A DNA stretch of 64,000 nt from Symploca sp. SIO2E9 (GTDB taxonomy: Bacteria > Cyanobacteriota > Cyanobacteriia > Cyanobacteriales > Coleofasciculaceae). Positions 36,556-46,341 of this stretch are shown in pieces. The notes below the pieces were generated by a model. The model was not told where the DNA came from. It ran no database searches and was given only the letters and a program-made list of their open reading frames with translations. Both the position numbers and the translations under genes were made by a program. How positions within the stretch are numbered: the first letter of the stretch is position 1; every line of letters begins with the position of its first letter. The DNA is taken from NCBI GenBank assembly GCA_010692645.1, contig JAAHGS010000022.1, forward strand, positions 32,128 through 96,127. Direction: 5' to 3'.

Positions 36556-37656
36556 GTGGGTCATTGGATAAAAAAGGTGAGTAAAGAAGAAGCGGCTTTT
36601 CCTGTAGACGGACAACTGCTGATGGTGTTACCCAGAGCAGGAGCCTCAATCAGAAACCCTGACGTGCAACTGCCAATTCTGCGCACCGATGCCAATGGTT
36701 ATTATTTGGAAATGCGAGTTGATGCGGACCCCGAAGAAGAGGGGGAAGTAGCAGTAACTCGTCGCGTCCTCCTGAATAATCTCTCTGAGTCGGAGTGGGC
36801 GCAACTGAAGAAACAGTATGATAATTTAGATCTCAGTACCTGCACAGATCAAGGACTCAACAAAGCCTTAGAGAAAATTTCAGATCGCCGGATTCAGCGC
36901 TTGTTCATGGCCTTGCTGACCTTTTTAAATCCCAGACAAGTTGCCATTGTGCTGTTTTTGTACAAGGAAGCTGCCTCTAGGGGCAACAGTCCTCTGGTTT
37001 CTTTTCGCTCCAATGACCTCCTCGAGAGCTTAGGTTATAAGCGCACTAAAGATGGCGGCTTTACTGCTAGAATGCGCTCTCAGCTTAACCAGGATTTGGT
37101 TGCCCTGCACAGAACCGAACTTGTGTTCGCCCAATCCCTAAACAAAGGTAAGCAGGTTGGCGCTAAAGTTACCATCAAAAGTATCCTCCGCATCCGCGAT
37201 TACGAAATTGATAATGTGCCCCGCAACTTTGACTTAGCCAAGGCAGCTGATTACACCTATGAATTGGCTGATGCTTACACGGTGGCGCTGGAATTTTTTG
37301 ACGGACCTTCTCGTACAGGAGATTACGTGCTGTTTCCTAACAGCATTGAGGCGCGTCAGAAGTCGGGGGGGAATGCAAAACATGACTACAAGATGAAGCT
37401 GCTAGTGTATCTGGTCAGCCGTATGAAATGGGATAAGCTTTCAGATGGACAATATCTGCTGATTTCTAAACGGTATCTGCTCAAAAACCTCGACTTACTG
37501 GGAAGTAACAACTCCCGAAACCATCAAATCCTTTGGCGGACGATTAAGCAGTTAATAGGAGAAGGCTACATTCTGAAGGCTCAAGAGTTACCAGGCAAGC
37601 GCAAAATGACCAAGATTCAGTTTCAAATTAATCCGGAAAAATTACGCTGTCGGTAA
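36556..37656 (+). CDS. Plasmid replication initiator (Rep, winged-helix type)
   Basis: 366 aa, GTG start, directly downstream of iterons; DNA-binding-like helical protein. Confidence 0.75.
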   Translation: MGHWIKKVSKEEAAFPVDGQLLMVLPRAGASIRNPDVQLPILRTDANGYYLEMRVDADPEEEGEVAVTRRVLLNNLSESEWAQLKKQYDNLDLSTCTDQGLNKALEKISDRRIQRLFMALLTFLNPRQVAIVLFLYKEAASRGNSPLVSFRSNDLLESLGYKRTKDGGFTARMRSQLNQDLVALHRTELVFAQSLNKGKQVGAKVTIKSILRIRDYEIDNVPRNFDLAKAADYTYELADAYTVALEFFDGPSRTGDYVLFPNSIEARQKSGGNAKHDYKMKLLVYLVSRMKWDKLSDGQYLLISKRYLLKNLDLLGSNNSRNHQILWRTIKQLIGEGYILKAQELPGKRKMTKIQFQINPEKLRCR

Positions 37657-37971
37657 ACTTTAATAACATTTAACTTAATGTCGCAAACCGATGACAACTC
37701 TTAATGCCAAGAATCTAACCCTAGATGAAGTCCATCGTCTTTTTAACTTTCAAAAACAAGATAGTAACTCCTTGGCATCTTTATTATCCCTAGAACCTTT
37801 AACTGAGTTGGAACAACAAGAACTTGCGCAAACTCGTCAGGAATTTGATAATCACCTGACGTCCGAACTTGGTGATGAAATTTTTTCATCAGGACTGCCT
37901 CCTGCCTTCTGCCTCCTGCCTCCTGCCCTCTGCCTTTTTCACAAGCGTCGAACCTTCTTAATGATAGAATG

Positions 37972-38001
37972 CGCTTGCGGAAATTTTTATTTCCGCAAGC
38001 G
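37972..38001. repeat. 13-bp perfect inverted repeat just upstream of recombinase
   Basis: CGCTTGCGGAAAT-tttt-ATTTCCGCAAGCG, 8 bp before ATG at 38010. Confidence 0.85.
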
Positions 38002-38009
38002 AAGATTCC

Positions 38010-38969
38010 ATGAGCAACCTGATAGAAACCTCCCCCTCAAACCCCTTAGCTGCCATCGCCAATCGGGACTTACTGGCGCAGTTGCTCTCAGATAAGCGTT
38101 CGCCCCACACCCGCCACGCCTATGCTAAGGATTTAAAGGATTTCTTTGGTACCATTGCTAACTCAGAACCGACTCCGGAGATGGTGACTTATTTCCTGCA
38201 ATTGGAGCGAACTGATGCAGTGACGCTGGTGTTGCGCTACAAAGCGATATTAATGGAGCGGGGGTTGAAGGAGGCGACGATTAACCGCCGCCTGAGTGCG
38301 ATTAAATCGTTGGTGAAGTTGGCTAGGAATGCTGGCAAGTGCAACTACACCCTTGAAGAGGTTAAAGGGGAGAAGGTGCAGGTTTATCGGGATACGGCAG
38401 GCATTAGTCGGGAGTTGTATCGTAAGGTGCTAGCAATGCCTGAGAGAGACGAGTTTAAGGGGAAGCGGGACTATGCTTTGCTGCGTCTGCTCTGGGATAA
38501 TGCCCTGCGCCGGGGGGAAGTTGCTAAGGCAAATATTGGGGATTTTGATGCTGAGGCTAAGACGCTCAAAATTAGGGGGAAAGGAAGGGGAACGGCGTTT
38601 GAGGTGATTGATTTATCGCTGACAACGACAGAAGCGATTCGGGATTGGCTCTTAGCGCGGCGGGAGTTAAATCAATCAGCACCGCTGTTTATCTCTGTTG
38701 ACCCAGTGAAAAAGGGTCATCGGATTACGGGGGCGGGAATTTATTGGATTGTACAGCAATACTGCAGGGCGGCAGGAGTTAGCAAGCAGATGTCTCCTCA
38801 CCGCATTCGCCACAGCAGTATCACGGCGGCATTGGATGCTACTAATGGCAATGTGCGCAAGGTGCAAAAACTGTCTCGCCACGCTCAGATTGATACGCTG
38901 ATGGTGTATGACGATAATCGCTCTAAAGACCAATTGGAGATTTCGACTCTGCTGGCGGATATGGTTTAG
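38010..38969 (+). CDS. Tyrosine recombinase/integrase
   Basis: 319 aa; HRIRHSSITAAL, RRGEVAKANIGDF, LSRHAQIDTLMVYDDNR catalytic-region motifs. Confidence 0.92.
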   Translation: MSNLIETSPSNPLAAIANRDLLAQLLSDKRSPHTRHAYAKDLKDFFGTIANSEPTPEMVTYFLQLERTDAVTLVLRYKAILMERGLKEATINRRLSAIKSLVKLARNAGKCNYTLEEVKGEKVQVYRDTAGISRELYRKVLAMPERDEFKGKRDYALLRLLWDNALRRGEVAKANIGDFDAEAKTLKIRGKGRGTAFEVIDLSLTTTEAIRDWLLARRELNQSAPLFISVDPVKKGHRITGAGIYWIVQQYCRAAGVSKQMSPHRIRHSSITAALDATNGNVRKVQKLSRHAQIDTLMVYDDNRSKDQLEISTLLADMV

Positions 38970-39209
38970 GTTGGGGCGTAGCTAGGTCTATAAGTGCCAT
39001 ACCTGTAGCTTTTGATCTGCCAGACTTGGCTCAACGTCGGACTTACTGACAAGCAGCTGCTGCTGGGATGGGTATGAGACTCAGTGAAGAAGAAATTGAG
39101 GTCTTGAGAAACGAAGAAGATTTTCGGAAATGGAGTTAGTAGGAATTTTAAAAGTTAAGTTCAGCAAACAGTTCTGCTACAGGAAAAGTAAAACCTGGTA
39201 TTACATCCA

Positions 39210-39719
39210 CTAATCCAAGTTATCTGTTATTTTCAGTAATTTATCCGGCTGAGGCTGACGATAGACAACGACAGAAAGTTCATCAGGATTAATAACCCAA
39301 GCAAGGCGACAAGCATTGTCGAAATATTCAACTAATTTGGTATGGATTTCTTCAAAGGTATTGTTAGGGGAAATCACCTCAACAGCCAAATCGGGTGCTC
39401 CTTGAAAAAATCCTTTGGGCAGTCGTCGAAGTCCCTGTAACCTTTCAAAAGAGACAAAGGAGATATCAGGCGATCGCTTATTTCCTGATTTTAGGGTAAA
39501 GGCTGTACTAGAATCGCAGGTAACTCCCAACTTTTTGGGGCGAACATATAATTCAATAAGTCCACACAAATAGGCACTAATGTTACCATGCTCCATTCCT
39601 GAGTTACCCAGATTCACCACCTCCCCATCCACCAATTCATAATTAACATCATCTGGCAGTGCCATGAATTCTTCATCAGTCCAAACTTTCTTCTGCGGTG
39701 CAACAGTCATGGATGGCAT
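39210..39719 (-). CDS. Uma2 family (DUF820) endonuclease-like protein
   Basis: 169 aa: YELVDGEVVNLG..., RSPDISFV, PDLAVEVISPNNTFEEIHTKLVEYFDNACRLAWVINP. Confidence 0.9.
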   Translation of the reverse strand: MPSMTVAPQKKVWTDEEFMALPDDVNYELVDGEVVNLGNSGMEHGNISAYLCGLIELYVRPKKLGVTCDSSTAFTLKSGNKRSPDISFVSFERLQGLRRLPKGFFQGAPDLAVEVISPNNTFEEIHTKLVEYFDNACRLAWVINPDELSVVVYRQPQPDKLLKITDNLD

Positions 39720-39859
39720 TCTCCTCTTTGGTGGTATCCAGATGTATGGTTATGCTAACTCATCAGTAGGGTAATTACGGAGTAGTGGGTTTGTTGCATT
39801 GAGCTTGACAGGGGGTGAACGAAATTTTGTGTGGGATTCTTAGCTAAGAATCTAAAAAA

Positions 39860-41395
39860 TTGCCATTAAGTACTGAAGTACAACCAATGCCTAAGCCAGA
39901 AAAGATTGAGGAAAGTTCCACACTTGAAGAGCTTCTAGACCGCCTTAATGAGCTCCAAATCCAAGGTCTACTACAAGAGTTGGTGGCACAGCAGCCTGAA
40001 CTGCTCGATGTAATTGAGCATTACGTCAACCAAATTACCTCCCTTGCGCCCCAACCTCAGCTCTCAAAACCCCTGCGCCGCACTACCGTTGATCCGGCTT
40101 CTTGGCGTGGACAAGTGCGTCAGATTTTGCGCGATGGTGTTCGCTATTTGGAAGAGGGGTGGGAAGAAGATGATCCAATCACCGAAGAACTTTTGGAGAT
40201 TATCGGTGAAGCACAGGCGTTTACTGAACACGAAGAAGTCAACAACGCTTTGGTTATCTTAGAAGCTATTACCTCTAGCTGTGTAGATGGTTGGGATGAA
40301 GTAGATGAGTACGGTGTCGAGAGCTACGAAGTAGCTAGCGCAATCGATGAAGCCTGGTGTGAAGCAGTTCTCAGTGCCGAACTTACCCCAGAAGAGAAGG
40401 TTGATATTCAAGTTAATTTAGAAGCTTGGCAAGATGAGTGGAATGCCGATTTTGCCATGAGCCTAGAAGCCTTGCGTCAAGGCTGGGACTACCCTCGACT
40501 ACAGCAGGTTCTTCAAGGCAAGATTACAGAGTTAGGGACGTGGGAGGGTGAAGCACCCTACTATGCAGATGATTTAGCACTGATTCGGCTAAAAATCTTA
40601 GACCGTCAAGAGCGCTACCAAGAATATCTGTATTTGGCACAAGCTGAAGGACAAACCCAACAATATCTAACTATGCTGGGTCGTTTGGGTCGGGTTTCAG
40701 AAGCCATGCAAAGCGCTCAAACCCAAATGAGTTCAGGGCAAGAAGCCTTCGCTCTTGCCCAAGTTTTGCGAGAACAAGGTTCGCCCCAACAAGCTCTAAA
40801 GATTGCTCAAACTGGCTTGAGCTTACCCGGCAATTGCCAATATGACCTAGCAATCTGGACAAGTGAGCTGGCATCTGAACTTGGAGAAGGCGAAGCCGCG
40901 TTGGCAGCGAGGGTGAAGGCATTTCAAGCTAAGCCTTCTTTCGAGGACTACTCTAAGGTCAGAAGTTTGGCATCAGAGGCTTGGTCAAATCTGAAAGTAG
41001 AGTTGTTGGATCATCTGCGAAACCATCAAGCTTGGGGAATACACTCAGCCAAGGTAGAGATTTTTCTCCATGAGCAGTTAATTGATGATGCAATTAATGT
41101 CGTCAGTGAGTTGAGATCCTATGATGCACCACTAATTATGCGGGTAATGGATGAAGCTGTTGCCTCACGTCCGAATTGGGTCATCGAGAATGCTTGCCGC
41201 CGCGCGGAGTCAATTATGGATGCTGGTAAAGCTCAGTACTATCACTATGCAGTAGAGTGGCTGCGAAAGGCACGCGCCGCTTATCATCAAGCTGGGCAAA
41301 AACGAGAGTGGTCAGTATACCGAACAAAACTGATGGACACCCATGCCCGCAAATATAAACTCATGGCAATGCTCAAACAACGGGATTTGGATTAA
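39860..41395 (+). CDS. TPR-like hypothetical protein
   Basis: 511 aa helical repeat protein, acidic; possible SWIM-associated family C-terminal region (low confidence). Confidence 0.6.
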   Translation: MPLSTEVQPMPKPEKIEESSTLEELLDRLNELQIQGLLQELVAQQPELLDVIEHYVNQITSLAPQPQLSKPLRRTTVDPASWRGQVRQILRDGVRYLEEGWEEDDPITEELLEIIGEAQAFTEHEEVNNALVILEAITSSCVDGWDEVDEYGVESYEVASAIDEAWCEAVLSAELTPEEKVDIQVNLEAWQDEWNADFAMSLEALRQGWDYPRLQQVLQGKITELGTWEGEAPYYADDLALIRLKILDRQERYQEYLYLAQAEGQTQQYLTMLGRLGRVSEAMQSAQTQMSSGQEAFALAQVLREQGSPQQALKIAQTGLSLPGNCQYDLAIWTSELASELGEGEAALAARVKAFQAKPSFEDYSKVRSLASEAWSNLKVELLDHLRNHQAWGIHSAKVEIFLHEQLIDDAINVVSELRSYDAPLIMRVMDEAVASRPNWVIENACRRAESIMDAGKAQYYHYAVEWLRKARAAYHQAGQKREWSVYRTKLMDTHARKYKLMAMLKQRDLD

Positions 41396-41487
41396 TAAAT
41401 TTGAACCAATCTCAAAGTCAATTGATGCAATCAAACGGAAAATCTGCATGTGATCTCTAATGACAGCATATACGCTATCATTACGAT

Positions 41488-41910
41488 ATGTCCACCAGAA
41501 TCGTCATCGACACCAGCGTTTTTATCAGCGCCCTGATTGGTCCAACCGGCCCCAGTCGTGAACTGATTCGACATTGCCTCATAGGTACCTACCAACCCCT
41601 GATGGGCAATGCCCTATTTTGTGAATACGAATCTGTCATTGCAAGAGACAATGTTCTCGCCCAGTGCCCTCTCACCCAACCTGAGATATTGACCTTGCTC
41701 CAATCTCTCATGAGCGTTAGCAAATGGATTTCCATTTACTATACATGGCGTCCGAACCTAAAGGACGAGGCTGACAATCATCTCATCGAACTAGCAGTCG
41801 CTGGTAACGCTGAAATGATTGCCACCAACAATGTCAAAGACCTTAAAAATTCTGAATTACTATTTCCTGATTTGATGATTTTAAAACCGGAAGAGGTTCT
41901 AAGGAGATAA
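41488..41910 (+). CDS. PIN-domain toxin
   Basis: VIDTSVFISALIGPTGPSRELIR...DEADNHLIELAVAGNAEMIATNNVKDL. Confidence 0.9.
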   Translation: MSTRIVIDTSVFISALIGPTGPSRELIRHCLIGTYQPLMGNALFCEYESVIARDNVLAQCPLTQPEILTLLQSLMSVSKWISIYYTWRPNLKDEADNHLIELAVAGNAEMIATNNVKDLKNSELLFPDLMILKPEEVLRR

Positions 41911-41915
41911 TCACC

Positions 41916-42149
41916 ATGGCAACGTTAACTATCCGCTTACCAGACGACAAACATGAGCGATTAAAAGAGCTTGCTCAAAGTCGGGGAATCAGTATTAATA
42001 AACTCATCGAAGAGCTATCTACCATTGCACTGGCAGAATTCGATACGTTGACCCGATTCAAGGCAATGGCTGCTATGGGAAGTGCCCAAGAGGGCTTAAG
42101 ACTCCTGGAGAAATTAGATGCTCTAACAAACGCAATGGATAATCAATGA
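41916..42149 (+). CDS. RHH-type antitoxin-like protein
   Basis: MATLTIRLPDDKHERLKELAQSRGISINKLIEE; 5 nt downstream of PIN gene. Confidence 0.85.
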   Translation: MATLTIRLPDDKHERLKELAQSRGISINKLIEELSTIALAEFDTLTRFKAMAAMGSAQEGLRLLEKLDALTNAMDNQ

Positions 42150-42964
42150 CATTTCCAGCAGTGCATTGCGATGATATTTTTAAAGGACTGATTTGGGAAT
42201 TTGTGAAAGAAAAGCGCTATCGCGCTGCTTCTGGGACGAACAGCTAAGCATTAAACCCAGAACCATGAACCTGCACCAACCTAACAATTCACCCAGTCAA
42301 ATTGATGAAGCAATCAACGAATTAATTCTGAAGGTTAGCGACTTTAGTGATGAGTTCTTTGACACTGAGAAAATGCACTTGGATGGGGAGCAGCTTGAGG
42401 CTTTGGTAGCCTTACTCATTCAAGAATGGACTAAAAATCTTGATGGCAAAAGCTTGGCCGGTTATCTGAACGTGCTGCGGCACGGTTAAGCTGTCAAGCT
42501 TTTAAGAAGGTCTATCGGGACAGACGGGGAGACGGGGGGACGCGGAGACAGGGAGAGGATTTTAGGATTTTCTCGTCACTTGCAGACTATACAATTTAAA
42601 TGCGTACTAGCTTAGCATGGCGATCGCATAAAATAAAAGTAATCTGGCAGCGATGGCTGCGACCTTCAAGGGAGATAATGCCATTGGTTCTCCTCAGTTA
42701 GGAGCGCTCACTCTGACTGCTGCTGAGGTATTTGCAGCCGCCCATACTGGAGAGTAATGGGGGACTAATCAAAAGGTCTTCAATCACAGATTCAAGATAG
42801 ATTTCTATTGATACACCCTTGGCAGCAGCTTGAGCAATCAGACGAGCCTCGACAACAGGTTTCAAGTCATTTTTACTCTCTCCAACCCTCAACACAACGA
42901 ACTCTACGAAGTGATGCAGGTGATGAAGCGAATTGTTGATTTGCTTGTGTAGGTGGATGCGATC

Positions 42965-43087
42965 GCCCCACACCCGTCACGCCTATGCTAAGGACTTAAA
43001 GGATTTCTTTGGCACCATTGCCAACTCAGAACTGACTCCGGAGATGGTGACTTATTTCCTGCAATTGGAGCGAACTGATGCCGTGAC
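42965..43087 (+). pseudogene. Fragment of a tyrosine recombinase N-terminus
   Basis: SPHTRHAYAKDLKDFFGTIANSELTPEMVTYFLQLERTDAVT matches 38098-38225 with mainly third-position differences. Confidence 0.9.
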
Positions 43088-43118
43088 GAAAAAGAAATTT
43101 TTAAATCTGTCAAATCCA

Positions 43119-43150
43119 GGGGAAGGACTGCCTATAGGCAGTCCTTCCCC
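43119..43150. repeat. Perfect 32-bp palindrome
   Basis: GGGGAAGGACTGCCTATAGGCAGTCCTTCCCC. Confidence 0.95.
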
Positions 43151-43154
43151 CCCT

Positions 43155-43180
43155 CGATAATGATTATCATTATGCTCATT
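43155..43180. promoter_or_regulatory. Fur-box-like site
   Basis: cgataatgattatcattatgctcatt resembles GATAATGATAATCATTATC. Confidence 0.55.
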
Positions 43181-43320
43181 CTCAATTAGCTGTCGATTTT
43201 TTCGGCGTGCCCAATCGCTGAAAAGCGCCTCTGGTTCATGCTTGAGCTTGCTTGTCACCCCCTCAACTTGTCACCAATGGGTTGGGGCGAGGGGGTGAGC
43301 GACGCTCACCCTCTCCTGAC

Positions 43321-43340
43321 GAATGATTATCATTCTCATC
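43321..43340. promoter_or_regulatory. Second Fur-box-like site
   Basis: gaatgattatcattctcatc. Confidence 0.5.
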
Positions 43341-43452
43341 AACTACCAACTACTTTTGACCACACCCGAGACCTGAATCCTTACTTTTCTTTTGTCCAAA
43401 GTCCAGTATAGTTTGTAACGACAAACAATCAAAGTATTATGTTTGAAATAGT

Positions 43453-44805
43453 GTGAAACTTACGACAGACCATTGTATGTGTCAAGAAAGAACTAAAGAT
43501 TTAGACATAGATTTTGTCCTAGAGACCATAAATCTCAGGCTGCCTCAAATTTCCTATTCTCCTCTAAGTAACATAGAAATACAAACTCTCAAGGGTATCT
43601 GGCGGGATTATACCTATGACCAAATAGCCCTAGAGAAAAACTATAGCTGCGCTTATATTACCAACATTGTAGCCCCTAGTTTGTTTAAAAAACTTTCTTG
43701 TCTTATTGGTCAAAGGGTGGGCAAAAGAAACTGCATGAAATTAGTTAAATTTTTTTTTATGGTCTGGAAAGAAAAGCCTCTGTTTCCTTCGGGAGTTATA
43801 TCTTTAGATTCTCAATATTATATAAAACGGTCTGAGATTGAAAAGAAAATATATACAGAGGTTCAGAAACCTGGAGCCTTAGTGAGAATAAAAGCACCTC
43901 AAGAAATGGGCAAAACTTCTCTGCTACTCCGTCTTATTAAGAGTGCCAATTACTCAGGCTATCACACCATTTACTTCAATCTGCAACAGTTAGACGAAGA
44001 GGTTTTCAGTGATGTTAGCACCTTCTTGCGCTTTTTTTGTATTAATATTACCCATGAGCTAGGCTTAGAGATCAAGTTAGATGACTATTGGGATGAGGAG
44101 CTGGGATGTAAGGCTAGCTGCAATTTATACTTCCAAAACTATTTGCTAAAATCAATCAATTCGCCCTTACTTCTAGCTCTGGATGAAGTGAATCAGGTTT
44201 TTGAGAATCTGAAAATAGCAAAAGAGTTTTTCTCTTTGTTACGTTTGTGGTATGAGAAAGCTAAAACAACTTTGGTGTGGCAGAAGTTGCGCTTAGTGGT
44301 GGTTCACTCAACTGAAATTTATGTGCCTTTGCAGCTTAAGCAGTCACCTTTCAATGTAGGATTGACGATCCAACTAGATAGTCTGAGTTGGGAAGAAGTG
44401 GTAGAGTTAGCTAAATGTTACGAATTAAGTTGGATAGATGGGGAAGAAGCAAATCTTTTAATGACGATGGTAGGAGGACATCCTGCTCTGGTGCATCTTG
44501 CTATTTATTATCTTAGTCAGGAGAAAATTACATTGAAAGAACTATTAAAAACGGCTCCTACATCTACAGGAATTTATGCGAATCACTTGAATCGTCATCA
44601 AGAGAAGTTGTACGAAGACTCAAAATTAGCAAGGGCTTTGAGTAAAGTGATAGTTGCTACTGAACCTATATTACTAGAGCCGCTCCAGGCTTACAAGTTA
44701 AATAGTATGGGGTTAATTAAATTATCTAATAATAAGGCGGTTATTAGTTGTCAGTTGTATCGAGATTATTTCCAGCAAACTTTAAAGGAAATGAGCGATG
44801 GCTAA
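43453..44805 (+). CDS. vMAP-type HTH + AAA-like (AAA_35) ATPase
   Basis: N-term resembles vWA-MoxR-associated HTH (SNIEIQTLKGIWRDYTYDQIALEKNYSCAYITN); then YYIKRSEIEKKIYTEVQKPGALVRIKAPQEMGKTSLLLRL. Confidence 0.8.
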   Translation: MKLTTDHCMCQERTKDLDIDFVLETINLRLPQISYSPLSNIEIQTLKGIWRDYTYDQIALEKNYSCAYITNIVAPSLFKKLSCLIGQRVGKRNCMKLVKFFFMVWKEKPLFPSGVISLDSQYYIKRSEIEKKIYTEVQKPGALVRIKAPQEMGKTSLLLRLIKSANYSGYHTIYFNLQQLDEEVFSDVSTFLRFFCINITHELGLEIKLDDYWDEELGCKASCNLYFQNYLLKSINSPLLLALDEVNQVFENLKIAKEFFSLLRLWYEKAKTTLVWQKLRLVVVHSTEIYVPLQLKQSPFNVGLTIQLDSLSWEEVVELAKCYELSWIDGEEANLLMTMVGGHPALVHLAIYYLSQEKITLKELLKTAPTSTGIYANHLNRHQEKLYEDSKLARALSKVIVATEPILLEPLQAYKLNSMGLIKLSNNKAVISCQLYRDYFQQTLKEMSDG

Positions 44806-44877
44806 TTAATGTTGGTCGTCAGCTCTGTATTTTTCTGCTCAATTTAAGTAGACCTTGAAAGGAATTGTAAATAAAGT

Positions 44878-45135
44878 GGGTTTATCGGTGGGTTCGTAGG
44901 AGGGTTTATCGGTTTGCTTCTAGGAGGGTTTATCGGTGGGTTCGTAGGTTGGCTTCTAGATAAATTTAGAGGAGGGTTTATCGGTTTGCTTCTAGGTGTG
45001 TTCATAGGAGGGTTTATCGGTGGTTTCGTAGGAGGGTTTATCGGTTGGTTTCTAGGAGGGTTTATCGGTTTGCTTCTAGGAGGGTTTATCGGTTTGCTTC
45101 TAGGAGGGTTTATCGGTTTGCTTCTGGGTTGGCTT
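44878..45135. repeat. Tandem ~24-bp repeats encoding GGFIGLLL glycine-zipper units
   Basis: Repeated ggagggtttatcggtttgcttcta. Confidence 0.9.
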
Positions 45136-46341
45136 ACTGGTGATGATGGTGATGGAACACAACCAAAACCTCCGTTTGCTCCGTCTGATCCGTTGATCAA
45201 TAAGATTCAAACCGGTGAATTCTATTTGAGATTAAGTTTTGAAGTTGTTTCTGCTGTTTTATGTCAAGAAAATTCTGTTTATTTAATAAAATGGAAGGGT
45301 GATCAACTGCATAAATATAAGCTAGTTGATTCCAATAATAATCCAATCAAAATTTGCAATAAATCAATCAAGATTCAGCAAAGTATGCATCAGATTGGAG
45401 TAACTGAGAATTTTTTAGTTTTAGCAGATACATCTTTTACTGTTGGGATTGAGCAGATTATAAATAATCTTCTTGTGACAAAGCCGCTGAGACAATTGTT
45501 CCGCATTATACCGTCCCAAAATAACAGCATATATATTGTCGATCGTAAGCAATTAGAAGATTTGGAAGATGTAGAGGAATATAAAGAGGTAGAGGCATAT
45601 AAAGTAGAGATTCCTCGTGAAATATCTCACTTTATAGTGGATTATTATGATAATAATGGTCAAAAAATTACACTTCATGCTGCCCATATTTGTGCTTGGG
45701 ATATTGCACAATGGCTCCGTAAGGGAGATAAGTTAGTCCCGGAAAATCATGAGATACCTGATGATTTGTTAGGAATGCAGATAGGTGAAATGGATATTAG
45801 CTTGATGGGACGCCATGTCATAGATGTCAGTCCAGAAAAACTGAACCAGGGAAAGCCAGAAATTACATCTACTAATTTAAGCTGTAACACCTTTTTTACT
45901 TGGGCATCAGGATTGTACACTTATGATGACGAACAATTTCCAGGTCACACTCCTCCGGAGAAGCTTGATAAAATTTACTGGAGTTCTCTAGGGCTTTGGG
46001 AAGAGCTTACAACTAAGTTTATGTATGATCAATACGAAAACTATGAATATAGAACAATAGAACTGAATAAAGTTCTTGAACTAGCTAAAAAAGGTATACC
46101 TTCTTGCTTATACAAATTGGATGCTGAGTCACTGACCATTGAAGACTATTACAAGTTTCCCAGAAGTCACATAGGGTTTTCACCGCAGTTTGTTCCAAAA
46201 GAGGGTAGAACAGGCAGCGCTCCCGATGGTGGATCAGGTAGCTATCCCGATGGTGACAGCTCTACCGATGGTTACATTGTATGTGTAGTTTTTACTCCAA
46301 TAGAGGAAGTGGACAGAACCTCTAGCCGAACGCTATTTTGA
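44914..46341 (+). CDS. Glycine-zipper membrane segment fused to truncated carotenoid-oxygenase-like region
   Basis: N-term GGFIGLLLGGFIG repeats; C-term SMHQIGVTENFLVLADTSF (RPE65-family His-ligand-like pattern), ITLHAAHICAWD, DGYIVCVVFTPIE. Confidence 0.5.
   Translation: MLLGGFIGGFVGWLLDKFRGGFIGLLLGVFIGGFIGGFVGGFIGWFLGGFIGLLLGGFIGLLLGGFIGLLLGWLTGDDGDGTQPKPPFAPSDPLINKIQTGEFYLRLSFEVVSAVLCQENSVYLIKWKGDQLHKYKLVDSNNNPIKICNKSIKIQQSMHQIGVTENFLVLADTSFTVGIEQIINNLLVTKPLRQLFRIIPSQNNSIYIVDRKQLEDLEDVEEYKEVEAYKVEIPREISHFIVDYYDNNGQKITLHAAHICAWDIAQWLRKGDKLVPENHEIPDDLLGMQIGEMDISLMGRHVIDVSPEKLNQGKPEITSTNLSCNTFFTWASGLYTYDDEQFPGHTPPEKLDKIYWSSLGLWEELTTKFMYDQYENYEYRTIELNKVLELAKKGIPSCLYKLDAESLTIEDYYKFPRSHIGFSPQFVPKEGRTGSAPDGGSGSYPDGDSSTDGYIVCVVFTPIEEVDRTSSRTLF

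Noticed and set aside
42698-42973. Minus-strand ORF 91 aa
   Set aside because: Overlaps the integrase-fragment boundary and has no recognisable family; possibly a remnant only.
44844-45200. Minus-strand NPPRSKPI repeat protein
   Set aside because: Antisense reading of the glycine-zipper repeats; no independent support.
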